Assembly (NCBI GenBank): GCA_027943335.1
Contig: BSBK01001582.1
Location: 475,001-539,000, forward strand
Length of the DNA stretch: 64,000 nt
Direction of reading: 5' to 3'
From: Chamaecyparis obtusa
Taxonomy: Eukaryota > Streptophyta > Pinopsida > Cupressales > Cupressaceae
Shown: in pieces, positions 12,140 to 24,187 of the stretch
How the letters are laid out: every line of letters starts with the position of its first letter
Position numbering within the stretch: the first letter of the stretch is position 1
The notes under the pieces: generated by a model
Told to the model about the DNA's origin: nothing
Seen by the model: the letters and a program-made list of their open reading frames with translations, nothing else
The model's database searches: none
Program-made: the position numbers and the translations under genes

Positions 12140-13771
12140 ATGGCTTCTAGTGGTTCAGATTAGAGTGTCCATGATAGTCAGGGATCATGAGCTCCCTAAG
12201 ACCAGGATAGTACCTAGGCCCCACATAGTAGAGATAGTCATAGAGATGAGACTATCTCTAGGACGCAGGCTACTCTGACTGCATTAGAGCAGACACTACA
12301 AAATAGTACTACTCTCCCTAATAGGGAGAAATTGACATCTATACGCACTGAGCTCATGAGTATGATTTAGAAGGCTCAATCATACAATCCATATGATGAT
12401 GTATCGATTGATGTTTTTTTATCATAGCCTATCTAGCACAGTCATAGGGACAGTAGGTTGGAGGACAGTTGATTTAGATGTCTCAGTCACTTAGGTTAAG
12501 AACATGTTTGGCACCCATTACATCAATAAGAGGGTGGTTCAAGCATATAGGGTCACTTTTTGTACAGATGACATAGTGGCCCCTTTTATATATCCTAGAT
12601 GGTTAGCAACACATCAAATGTGGCCCCAAAAGGATGAGGTGCCACTATATTTCTGCAAACAATTGTTTGCAGAGTTTCATTTGGGCTACAATGTTGACTA
12701 CACATATCTACCTCCACATGCTGGTCAGGGTCGGGGGAGATATCAGGATAAGTGTAGATGACCTGATATACCACAGCCCTCTAGTAAGAGGGCATTGGTG
12801 GGTCAAAACCTTTTGGTTCTTCCAAAAGTTTTGGAGACCTACACTGGAGCTGGACAGGTTGCAGCTAAGGACACGCGTTTAGATATGTATTCTAGCATTG
12901 CCACCATCGTGACTTAGGTCGAGCAATTTTCATCTGATCATGTGGGTAGGTACATGCATCGATCATAGATGAGTGCAGGTGTATCACCATCTAGTTCATT
13001 TTATGATCCGTACATTAGATTTGATCTTCCTACTCTAGATGAGATAGGATGACTACTTGAGGATCGCATGTGTGAGATTAGTGGTATGTTAGTGAGTGAT
13101 CTCCTGGCTACTTGCCAGAGGATTTCTACGTTGCATGGGATTGAGCCGTGCGATTTTCCTACTTTCATTGGAGGAGGACATTGTCGTAGATCCTCCACAA
13201 GTAGCAGTCGAGTTCAGAGCTTAGATGCAAAGGCAGGTTCCTCTAGATAGAGTGTGGATGATCTTACACCACCTCCACAGCATACACAAGATCCCACACA
13301 GTAGACACAGGCTACGACCTCACAAGTTCACAGTAGATTCTCAGAGTTGCTTATGGATGAGGCCATTGATCCTGATGCAGTGTCCTTGCACTCTTCTGAG
13401 TTATCTGACCTTGGGCGTGCATTATAACAAGTACAAGAATATGGATTTAATTTCAATTTATATAGATATACATGCATGTACATATAGTTCTGTATTTAAA
13501 TTTAAATTTATTTAAACATGGTACAGGACATTGCGACTCGTGCTGCATATGGAGATTTAGAGGAGCCCATTGATCCGATTCATCATGATACAGAGGTACA
13601 CAAAATAATTTAAAAATTAAATTAAATTATAATTTATTTACATTTCAAGTTCTTATATATATATATATATATATGTATGTATATTTACATTTACAGACTC
13701 AGGTCCTACAGGATGAGGATCCACACAGGCTCGGACATCTAGCACGTGATAGCGATCATCAACGTAGTTGA
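12140..13771 (+). pseudogene. Transposon gene A, unknown function, three coding exons
   Basis: ATG at 12140 opens a Ser/Gln/Asp-rich N-terminus (MASSGSD...). About 110 codons are readable in that frame, then a frameshift near 12460-12490 leads into a frame open to 13430 apart from point stops. Its core includes MFGTHYINKRVVQAYR, then YPRWLATHQMWPQKDE and CKQLFAEFHLGYNVDY. Exon 2 is 13527-13595 and exon 3 is 13697-13771, ending DHQRS-stop. Donors (CAA|GTACAAG, GAG|GTACAC) and acceptors (TACAG) agree in phase, which supports the model. The product would be about 480 residues. In-frame stops are TAG, TAA or TGA, each explained by one C-to-T change. I recognise no catalytic domain. The core matches gene B at the other end of the element, so it is a family-specific protein, possibly DNA-binding or a transposition accessory. 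Confidence 0.65.
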
Positions 13772-14063
13772 TGTGTTCATAGATTTAGATCTATGGCATT
13801 GATTTTGATCTAGAGTACACACATGTACTAGAGAGTATTTATGTTACATTGATCTCTAGATATGTTTTATATTGACCTAGATATATGCTTTACATTGATA
13901 GACGACGTAGACATTTGTACATTGATATATATAGGTCCATTTGTACATTGATCTATTTACATCGATACATGTTTGGATTTTGTGATATCTAGACATTTGT
14001 ACATTGATAGATACATGTTTTGATTTTGTGATATAGACATTTATATTGATGTACACATGTTTG
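13772..14063. other. Gene A 3' flank
   Basis: AT-rich, with several copies of a loose ACATTTGTACATTGATA word (13850-14050). No gene is seen. Confidence 0.4.
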
Positions 14064-16307
14064 ATCTTAAGACCTAAAAAGATTTAAAAGACATAAAAAC
14101 ACATAAAAAGACCTAAAAGATCTAAAAAGATCTAACATGACCCATTAAGCCCTAACATGACCCCTTAAGACCTAAAAAGACCTAATATAATCTAATAGGA
14201 CCTAACATGACCTAACATGACCTAATATGATCTAACATGACCTAATATGACCTAAAAGACCTAACATGACCTAATATGACCTAATAAGACCTAATATGAC
14301 CTAGCATGACCTAATATGACCTAACATGACCCCTTAAGCCCTTAAGGACCGAACATGACCTAATATGACCTAAAAGACCTAACATGACCTAACATGACCT
14401 AATATGACCTAATAAGACCTAATATGACCTAGCATGACCTAATATGACCTAACATGATCCCTTAAGCCCTTAAGGACCGAACATGACCTAATATGACCTA
14501 AAAGACCTAACATGACCTAATATGACCTAATAAGACCTAATATGACCTAGCATGATGTAATATGACCTAACATGACCCCTTAAGCCCTTAAGGACCAAAC
14601 ATGACCTAATATGATCTAACATGACCTAATATGACCCCTTAAGACCTAATATGACCTAAAAGACCTAATAAGACCTAACATGACCTAATGTGACCCATTA
14701 AGACCTAACATGACCCCTTAATCCCTAACATGACCCCTTAAGCCCTAACATGACCTAATATGACCTAACATGATCTAATATGACCCCTTAAGACCTAATA
14801 TGACCTAAAAGACCTAATAAGACCTAATATGACCCCTTAAGACCTAACATGACCCCTTAAGCCCTAACATGACCTAACATGACCTCATATGACCTAATAT
14901 GACCCCTTTAGACCTAAAAGACATAATAAGACCTTTAATATGATCTAATAAGACCTAATATGACCCCTTAAGACCTAACATGACCCCTAAATGACCCCTT
15001 AAGCCCTAACATGACCTAATATGATCTAATAAGACCTAATATGACCTAATAAGACCTAATATGAACTAGCATGACCTAACCTAACCTAATATGGGCTAAC
15101 ATGAGCTAACATGACCTAATATGACCTAACATGACCTAATATGACCCCTTAAGACCTAATATGACCTAAAAGACCTAATAAGACCTAAAAAGACCTAATA
15201 TGATCTAATATGACCTAATATGACCCCTTAAGACCTAACATGGCCTAACATGACCTAATATGATCCCTTAAGACCTAATATGACCTAAAAGACCTAATAT
15301 GAGCTAAATAGACCTAATATGATCTAATAAGACCTAACATGACCTCTTAAGCCGTAACATGACCCCTTAAGACCTAACATGACCCCTTAAGACCTAAAAT
15401 TATCCCTCAAGACCTAAAATGACCCCTTAAGTCCTAACATGACCTAGTATGACCTAATATGATCTAATAAGACCTAATATGACCTAATAAGACCTAATAT
15501 GACCTAGCATGACCTCACATGAGCCCTTAAGGACTGAACATGACCTAATATGACCTAATAAGACCTAATATGACCTAGCATGACCTAACATGACCTAACA
15601 TGACCCCTTAAGCCCTTAAGGACCGAACATGACCCCTTAAGCCATGACTCCTTAATCCCTAACCCCTTAAGACCTTAAGCCATGACCCCTTAAGCCCTGA
15701 CCCCTTAAGACCTTAAGCCATGACCCCTTAAGCCCTAACCCCTTAAGACCTTAAGCCATGACCCCTTAACCCCTTAAGCCATGACCGCTTAAGACCTAAT
15801 ATAACCCCTTAAGCCCTAAAAGACCTAACATGACCTAACATGACCCCTTAAGACCTAATAGGACCCCTTGAGACCTAATAGGACCCTTGAAGACCTAACA
15901 TGACCTAATAAGACCTAAAAAAACTTTTAATATGATCTAATAAGACCTAACATGACCCCTTAAGACCTTAAGCCATGACCCCTTAACCCCTTAAGACCTA
16001 ATATGACCCCTTAAGCCCTAAAAGACCTAACATGACCCCTTAAGACCTAATATGACCTCACATGACCTAATAGGACCCTTGAAGACCTAAGATGACCTAA
16101 TAAGACCTAAAAAGACCTTTAATATGATCTAATAAGACCTAACATGACCCCTTAAGACCTAACATGACCCCTTAAGACCTAAAATGACCCCTTAAGCCCT
16201 AACATGACCTAATATGACCTAATATGATCTAATAAGACCTAATATGACCTAAAAGACCTAATAATACCTAAAAAGACCTAATACGATCTAATATGACCTG
16301 ATATGAC
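14064..16307. repeat. 10-bp-period minisatellite, left part
   Basis: Long runs of GACCTAATAT, GACCTAACAT and GACCCCTTAA decamers, with occasional 9-bp GACCTAAAA units and a higher-order block around GCCCTTAAGGACCGAACATG. A Copia element inserted at 16308 splits it from the right part at 21238-22320. Confidence 0.95.
16303..16307. repeat. Copia target-site duplication, left copy
   Basis: ATGAC here is repeated exactly at 21238-21242. It comes from the array unit into which the element inserted. Confidence 0.9.
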
Positions 16308-16786
16308 TGTTAGTGTAATTAATTAATCATAATTACACTTTACTTAATCTTACTTAGGTTAATGCATTGCATAGTAGTTTGTGATTGAGACACCTAGGAG
16401 TGTGTACATCTATTAAGCACATGGTGTAGGAGAAATTCCACTTTTGGTGTGATAGTTGTCTTCACATACCTCATTGTGTGTGAGATCCACCTTTCGTGCT
16501 CTTATCACATTATCATCCTAATCTAATGCACATACTTTATTGCATATTGGAGGATAATCCACATTTGGTGGACATGTGATTACACCTAGCATAGGAGATA
16601 GCTTATCAACTCCTTATCATTCTCCCTTATTGCCTTTCCTATATAAGGAGGCCTATTATGTAATCATTGTACATCATTAATTCATTGGATCTATTCAATC
16701 CATCCTTGCATTCATATTTTCTCTCTTGTGCTTTTCTTCAACCTCTAGATCCTTGGTTCAATATTAGCTATTTGCAAATTCTTACA
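16308..16786 (+). repeat. Copia 5' LTR
   Basis: 479 bp, TGTTAGTG...CTTACA, matching 20759-21237 with roughly 4% difference. A TATATAAGG box lies near 16640, about 145 bp before the LTR end. Confidence 0.95.
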
Positions 16787-16799
16787 TGGTATCAGAGCC
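16787..16799 (+). promoter_or_regulatory. Copia primer-binding site (initiator tRNA-Met)
   Basis: TGGTATCAGAGCC starts at the base after the 5' LTR and is complementary to the 3' end of initiator tRNA-Met. Confidence 0.9.
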
Positions 16800-18531
16800 A
16801 TTCGATCATTTTAGATCAATTGATTTGGAGAGATCTTGTTGCAAGCTTTGAAGGTCCAAATCTTAGATCTGGCAACCAGCGTATGATAGAGGCATCTTGG
16901 AGTAGATCTGACCTCACTATTGCATCCGAGAGGCTATTTCAGTTAAGATCAACTATAAATTCGCCTATATTCTGTGAAAGTCCAATCTGAGGCAAAAAAA
17001 ATTTGCAAATTGAGTCGTATGACCCGATCTACCTGACTGGTACGATTTTGTAAAAAAAATAAAAAAAAATTTATTCTGTAATTTATTTAGGAATTTTTTT
17101 TTATTCTACAAAAATTAGGGTCTGGTACGTGCCCTTTATCAGAGAATATTCTCTGCACCACACTATGTCATCAACCGTGACAGCAAACACACGCACACGC
17201 CCAAGACCGAACAAGACCAACATGCAACCTCGGTACCACTTTTATGTTTGTTATTGGAGGCTCTTCATATATTAAAGGGCTTAAACACCATCCCACACAC
17301 AATGTAGGACTAAAAACATCCCCGACCACTCCTCCTCTTCACCGTCAGCATTGCTCTCCTCCCTTTGGCCTCTGTCAGCTGCTCCACATTTGCAGTCCAC
17401 GTGGCCAATGAACCCGCCTTTAGCCGCTCCTCCGCCGAGATTCCCAGATGGCCACCACCGTGCCTCTACAGAATCTCACCACCATGGCCTCCACCGCTCT
17501 TACAACACTTTAGATCTTTGTCAGCCCTCACCTCTGCAGTGATGGCCTTTCCTCTGCGCCTCCGCCCGCATGGTGGTCTATCCAACCACCCATGTGGTGA
17601 CCTTCACAACCGTCCTCCACCACCCGACCAGACCTCTATCAACAGACCTCATGTCACATCACACAGGCCCCTGTAGACCCCGCGGATGCCTCTAGTGGTC
17701 ACATCAGCCACCACCTCAGCACCTCATGGCACCATGTCAATCATCGACCCTCTGCCACCTCATACAGCCAAGCGCCACAATAGTAGCCCACCAACGAATC
17801 CACCACAGACAGGTGGCCCTTGCCACATCAAACTCATCTATAGCATAGTGCTAACATCATCACCATGTCACCTCCGTATAGTACGACCATCCAACTCAGC
17901 TGCCATGTCAGCAAGGAGGACATTTTTCTACTGACGTCATCTTTTTGATACCTTAAAATTGACGGCCGTTTCGCAGTCACAACAAGGCGAAATTGGATTT
18001 TTTTGATGGTCATATGACCATCAAATTTAATATAGTGAATTTTTGACATCATTAGGGTTTGGAGATTTCCTAGCCTTCACCATTTGCATTTTTGGTTTGA
18101 CAGTCCAACTTTGAGAGGCCATAACTTGGTCATCCAGGCTCCGAACCGGGTGTAATTTTTTTTTTAATTGGGTAGAATTTCCTGAACTTTCCAATGGTGA
18201 TGTTGATTTTGAATTTTGGTGGCCTCATTTGTTAGAAATTGCAGATCTTGTTGACTATTCATGTATGTTCCTATTTTTGCAACTTCTAGGGCTTCGTTTG
18301 GGCACATACAGTAACATTTTGAGGTGAATTTTTTTTGAAAGTACATGATTTTTCATTTACTTTCTATATTTGCAATCATATTTGAGTGATTTTGGGTAGA
18401 AATATCACTTTCAGTAATAGGCTATTTTAGGGCAATAATTGCACTTGGTTAATCCTTGGATTTTAGTTTTCTAATTTGCATCAGTCATTTGAAGGAGTTA
18501 TCAGTAGTTATCAGTTATTATTTGGTTGAAA
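16800..18531 (+). other. Copia leader, partly GC-rich
   Basis: A 1.7-kb leader precedes gag. 17330-17930 is unusually C-rich for the window and translates as Pro/His-rich frames, but none has a motif, so I do not call a gene. Confidence 0.4.
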
Positions 18532-19975
18532 TATGGATAGTTCAAAGGTTAAAATCCTCACTCCATATAACTACCATGAATGGAAATTTTCTAAGTGATC
18601 ATTTGTTGAGTCTTGGATTGCTTAGAATGACTCTTGGGTAGGATCAAGAACCTCAAATAGGTGTTGTAGAAAGGCGAAGATAGTTTGATAGAAGGGATAA
18701 AGCACTTGGCTCTCTTAAATCATCCATCTCTCATGACATGCTCTTTCATATTGAATCTTGCACACATCCTCATGATGCTTGGGTCACATTGGAAGGATTC
18801 TTTGGTAAACCTGATAGAATGAGGAAATTTAGATTAGAGAATGATCTCATAGGTCTAAATCCTAGTGATTTTAACAATATTCAACATGTTTTCTCTAAGT
18901 TCAATACTATTAGATTGGAGCTTTCTTCATGTCACATTGTTAAAGGGGATGAACAATTGATCTTTTCTATTCTTTCCAAACTTGGTCCTAATTATTCTAT
19001 CTTTGTTTCTACATTCTATGCTACTATGGATGCTCTTGGTAGTGCATACAAATTTCCCTCTCTTGATGAATTTGTAGCGCAACTCACAAGGGAACAAGAA
19101 AAGTTGGCACACATGGGTCAGTTGAAGCCTTCCCCACATCAAGCATTGATTGCAAGTGAGTCTACTTCAAAAGCTTCTAATGGTAAAGGAAAGAAATACA
19201 ATAAGGATCCTAAGCCTCATGAAAAAGGTAATGAATCTCCTTCACCAAAAAGTACTAATCCAAGTCCTCTTCAAGAGAGGAATCATCTAGAAGAAAGAGA
19301 GATAAATGTGCATATTGTCAAAAGTTAGGACATGATGAGCATAAGTGTTTTCAAAAGAAGATTGATGAGCTAACTCACATTATTCAGAAACACAACATTA
19401 AGTTTCCCTCATTAGTGTCTGCTCCTTCTTCTACACAATCAGCAGCTTCTACATCTTCATCATCATCCAAAGATAAAGGTAAAGGACAAGCACTCATGGC
19501 TTCCACACATCCTGAGCAATGTAAATGGCTTCTTGATTTAGGTGCATCACATCATATGGCATCTTCTATGGATATGTTTTCTTCTATTAAGCTTTGTAAT
19601 TCTCCTAATATTTTGATGGGTAACAACACATTCATGAGAGTTTGTGGGAAAGGTTCTATTCCTATGGGAGAGGGGACATTTAATGATGTTCTTTGTGTAC
19701 CATCCTTGACCACTAATCTCCTTTCCATTTACCAAATTACACATGGGGCACAAGGTAAAATTGTTGAGTTCACTCCTGATTATGTCTACATTAGGGACAT
19801 GGAGACTAGAGATGTCATAGCTATGGGAGTTGTTGATCATACATCCTGATTGTATTCCTTTTCTAATTTTGTTGATAATGATGATGATATTCATGATATA
19901 CCCATCCCTTTTCCAAGGGCTACTTATGAGGAGAACTTTGGGCACTTGAATCATTTTGCTGTTGAGACAAGTGTT
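18532..19975 (+). pseudogene. Copia gag-protease remnant
   Basis: Gag starts at ATG 18532 (MDSSKVKILTPYNYHEWKF, the usual Copia gag N-terminus). A frameshift near 18590 and two stops follow, then a 196-codon stretch (18738-19328) covers the rest of the gag domain. A second frameshift near 19290 leads into a CCHC zinc knuckle, CxxCxxxGHxxxxC (about 19306-19349), and then the protease. The aspartic protease motif reads DLGASHHM where D-S/T-G-A is expected, so the active-site Ser/Thr is lost. A TGA near 19847 interrupts the frame before LYSFSNFV, which resembles the start of the region before integrase. Gag forms the particle and protease would process the polyprotein; this copy can do neither. 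Confidence 0.85.
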
Positions 19976-20744
19976 ATCTTCCTACTCCTCCACTTCCTGC
20001 TTCTTCAGACATGGGTTGTACTATTTAGCAGGATGATCATAGTGTTTCAGATCTTACAAAATGTGATGACTACTTAGATGCATCTTCAGCCTTTGTTGAT
20101 TCTCATGATGCAGATTTGGAAGACATACATGAGGGGGTTTCTCTTTCCCTTGATGACAGTTTCATCATAGATGGGGACACTTCTTCACCTTCTTTGGAGA
20201 TTGGTGTACTTGATTCTTCTCCTTCTTCATTTGATTTGTCACATGAGATGATAGATTCTTTGATGTTGGAGAGACCTATTCAGTCTTCAAAGATTCATAC
20301 ATGGAGACCTACATCCTTTTCCTCCTTCCATTTGCACAAGGATTGGCTTCTTCATCATTTGATGTATCTATTTCTTCCTAAGGGGAGACATGTTTCTTGT
20401 AAGCATTGGTTTAACTATTGTTTGTAGGTACTCTTCATCAACATGGGAGCTTCTACATTATGGGGGGGATATCATATCTCCAACTATCCTTCTTATGGGG
20501 GGATACTTCTTTGTATATACATGATGTATGTAGTTCTTGGGGGGTCTTGAGCACTCCATCCATCCATGCATCTTGTTTTCTTCTCTCTTTTTGGGGAAGA
20601 GTTTTTCCCATGAGGTTTTCCCTCTTTCTCCACTTTATGAGAGTTATGCATTTCATGTATTGCATTTTGTACATGGGTACCTAACATGGCCTAGTAGCCG
20701 GGACCCATCTTGCATTGCGAGTTTAAGTACATTCCCCTAAGTTG
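19976..20744 (+). other. Copia 3' internal remnant
   Basis: Where integrase and reverse transcriptase should lie there are only short frames. One, 20116-20427, is Asp/Ser-rich with no motif. I infer a large internal deletion. Confidence 0.5.
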
Positions 20745-20758
20745 CACTTAAGCGGGGG
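20745..20758 (+). promoter_or_regulatory. Copia polypurine tract
   Basis: A short tract ending AAGCGGGGG abuts the TG of the 3' LTR, the position used to prime plus-strand DNA synthesis. Confidence 0.7.
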
Positions 20759-21237
20759 TGTTGGTGTAATTAATTATTCCTAATTACACTTTACTTAATC
20801 TTACTTAGGTTAATACATTACATAGTAGTTTGTGATTGAGACACCTAGGAGTGTGTACATCTATTGAGCACATGGTGTAGGAGAAATTCCACTTTTGGTG
20901 TGACAGTTGTCTTCACATACCTCATTGTGTGTGAGATCCACCTTTTGTGCTCTTATCACATTATCATCCTAATCCAATGCACATACTTTATTGCATATTG
21001 GAGGATGATCCACATTTGGTGGACATGTGATTATGCCTAGCATAGGAGATAGCTTATCAGATCCTTATCATTCTCTCTTATTGCCTTTACTATATAAGGA
21101 GGCCTATTATGTAATCATTGTACATCATTAATTCATTGGATCTATTCAATCCATCCTTGCATTCATATTTTCTTTCTTGTGCTTTTCTTCAACCTCTAGA
21201 TCCTTGGTTCAATATTTGCTATTTGCAAATTCTTACA
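20759..21237 (+). repeat. Copia 3' LTR
   Basis: Partner of 16308-16786, followed directly by the ATGAC duplication (21238-21242). Confidence 0.95.
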
Positions 21238-22320
21238 ATGACCCCTTAAGACCTAACATGACCTAACATGACCTAATATGACCCCTTAAGACCTAATATG
21301 ACCTAAAAGACCTAATATGACCTAAAAAGACCTAATATGATCTAATAAGACCTAAAATGACCACTTAAGACTTAACATGACCCCTTAACACCTAAAATGA
21401 CCCCTTAACACCTAAAATGACCCCTTAAGCCCTAAAATGACCTAATATGACCTAATATGATCTAATAAGACCTAATATGACCTAATAAGACCTAATATGA
21501 CCTAGCATGGCCTAACATGACCTAGCATGACCTAATATGACCTAACATGACCTAATATGACCCCTTAAGACCTAATATGACCTAAAAGACCTAATAAGAC
21601 CTAAAAAGACCTAATATGATCTAATATGACCCAATACGACCCCTTAAGACCTAACATGACCTAATATGACCCCTTAAGACCTAATATGACCTAAAAGACC
21701 TAATATGACCTAAAAAGACCTTATATGATATAATAAGACATAACATGACCCCTTAAGCCCTAACATGACCCCTTAAGACCTAACATGACCCCTTAAGACC
21801 TAAAATGATCCCTTAAGACATAAAATGACCCCTTAAGCCCTAACATGACCTAATATGATCTAATAAGACCTAATCTGACCTAATAAGACCTAATATGACC
21901 TAGCATGACCTCGCATGAGCCATTAAGGACCAAACATGACCTAATATGACCTAATAAGACCTAATATGACCTAGCATGACCTAACATGACCCCTTAAGCC
22001 CTTAAGCTCTAACCCCTTAAGACCTTAAGCGATGACCCCTTAAGCCCTAACCCCTTAAAACCTTAAGCCATGACCCCTTAACCCCTTAAGCCTTGACCCC
22101 TTAAGACCTAATATGACCTCACATGACCTAATAGGAACCCTTAAGACCTAATAGGACCCTTGAAGACCTAACATGACCTAATATGACCTACTATGACTCC
22201 TTAAGACCTGATAAGACCTAATATGACCTAATAAGACCCCTTAAGCCCTAACACATGACCTAATAGGACCCCTTAAGACCAACTATTACAAAGACCTAAT
22301 ACATGATATAGATTAAGACC
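21238..22320. repeat. 10-bp-period minisatellite, right part
   Basis: Continues the array cut by the Copia insertion, with the same GACCTAATAT, GACCTAACAT and GACCCCTTAA units. It decays from about 22260. Confidence 0.95.
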
Positions 22321-24187
22321 TAAAATTCAAGTAGAAAGTAAACTGAAAGTTCTATCTGTTGGTCCTATTTTCAGGCTTCTGATGTTCTCTTCTCCAAATC
22401 CTGGTTTACCTCTCATTTGAAATTTTTCCTATGGTCTAGGTATCTGAAAATTCATTCAATTTTTTCCTAACTAACTTTGAAAACCCTTGCCTTAGGTTTT
22501 TAGCCTTGGTAGGTTTTAATTTTTCATGAAAACACTTGTGTTGGCCCTATTTCTTATGTTTTGTCATTACTTTTTGGTCACTTAAGTGTTAACCGTGCAC
22601 GTGATTATTTCTTTCAAGTGTTCACTAAATCATGAAATGTCATTTCATATCTTTGAGTTATTCAGCGAATTTGAAAATGTGTTAAAACTTTGTTAAGTGT
22701 TTCCCTTGGTCACTAGGTCTCCAAGTATTCAGCGATTATCAAAAAGCTTTGCGTGAATTAGCGAATGTGTTTTCTCCTATTCGCTTATTCCCCAGTGGTT
22801 TCCTATTAACTCTCAGTGACCTAGCGTGGCAGTGATCACTTATTCTTAGAAATGGGTGGTTAAAGTTCATATCATCTAGCAAATTGGTGAACACCGTTGA
22901 TAATCTGAAAGATCAACAGTTGTGATTTACTCTCAGAATAATTTGGGTCCTACATATTTTGATTTGGCGATTGGGCAACTGGGCAGTTGTATTAGTATCC
23001 TCTAATCTGGTGGCTCTGATAGTTTGACTTAAAAAATTTGGCAGAGATGGTGTTTTCCTTGTTCTCTTATTCTTAGAATAAGTTAGTGAAGTTCTAAATC
23101 TTCTAGCAACTTAGCGAATCAAATAATCACGTATTCTCTTAAAAGGCTAGAAGCACTCAGTGAATGGGCAAATCAAATGATCAAGAGGGTTAAAAGACCT
23201 TTAGTTGCTTAGTCGCGTAGTAGAATGGAAACTATTTAGAATATTGGGAGATTCAATGAATGCTTTGATCACTAAGTCTCGTAATCAAGAGACTAAGGCT
23301 TATATTATCTCAGCAAATTGATGATAGCTGTTGATTGGTGTCAAGATCAACCATTGATCTAGAATCTCAGTTTGTAAATGACAGTTAAGGAGGGATTCAA
23401 TGATTCAGGGAGAAAACTATTCACCAATTCTCACAATAAGCATGTCATTAAGTATTTATTTCAGTGAATAAGAGAAGTCTTCAGTTGCCAAGTCTCTGAG
23501 AAAGCTGGTAGTTAACTGAGACATTAAGAGAATGAGAGATAGTTGTTGTCGCTAATTCTCCAAATAATGACTGTAGTTAGTTTCTCGGGCATGTTTTCCT
23601 TGTTCGCTAAATGAAGGATGAGGTAAGAGTTACATTTTGAGAACCAGCGAATCCTTTGATTGCTAGTTCTCTAAATATGAGCTAGGGGTAACATTGTATT
23701 AAGCGATCATGAGAAGTCTTCAGTTGCTAGTTCGCTGAAATAGGCTCTTAAAAAAAAAGGATAATAAAGAAAGGATAAAGGCTATTGCCATGTAGATAAA
23801 GTACACTATCAAACTAGAGAAAAGGTAGTTGGCCATCCAATCAGTATCAAAGGAGGGTTTTATGATGTAAGTAGGGTGATAGAGTACCAAATCGTAATCA
23901 TTTCCTTTTTGCCTTTTTTTTTAATTTTTAAATCTATCTATCAACATCCATGCATCAGTTAGAATTGATTTGAAAACTGGTGATGTGTGAATTGAATGCG
24001 GAAGTAATTAGAAGTAGATTTGCAATGATTTTGGCAATTTTACACATTTCAATTTGCATTAATAAATGGGGTAAAATCATTGTTTTCTATGTTTGAAGTC
24101 ATTGGAAGAGAAATGTATTTTCTGAGAGTAACCTTTGAGTGTCAAGAAAATTAATTTTGTAGAGTTGAGAGCAATTGTGCGGAAGCA
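22321..24187 (+). other. Long leader before the 24.2-kb ORF, with degenerate repeats
   Basis: It opens with a 34-bp segment (22321-22354) that recurs at 29181-29214. 22640-23750 contains many diverged copies of a module mixing AGCGAAT, TTCGCT and TCTTCAGTTGCTAG. No coding frame is supported. It may be the leader of an unrecognised element that ends near 28.9 kb. Confidence 0.4.

Larger units (their letters stand above)
16308..21237 (+). mobile_element. Copia-type LTR retrotransposon, internally deleted, 4.93 kb
   Basis: Two 479-bp LTRs (16308-16786, 20759-21237) start TGTT and end TTACA. They are flanked by a perfect ATGAC duplication. TGGTATCAGAGCC directly follows the 5' LTR and is the classic initiator-tRNA-Met primer site of Copia elements. 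A G-rich polypurine tract directly precedes the 3' LTR. The internal region has a long leader, a broken gag-protease frame and then non-matching sequence. Integrase, reverse transcriptase and RNase H are missing, so it could move only with help from another element. The two LTRs differ at about 20 positions, so the insertion is not recent. Confidence 0.95.

Noticed and set aside
17351..17934. Proline-rich genes in the Copia leader
   Set aside because: The C-rich leader gives several overlapping Pro/His frames with no motif, and the position is non-coding in Copia elements.
14064..22320. Possible interstitial telomere
   Set aside because: CCCTAA-like words occur, but the unit is GACCTAATAT/GACCCCTTAA, not the plant TTTAGGG heptamer.
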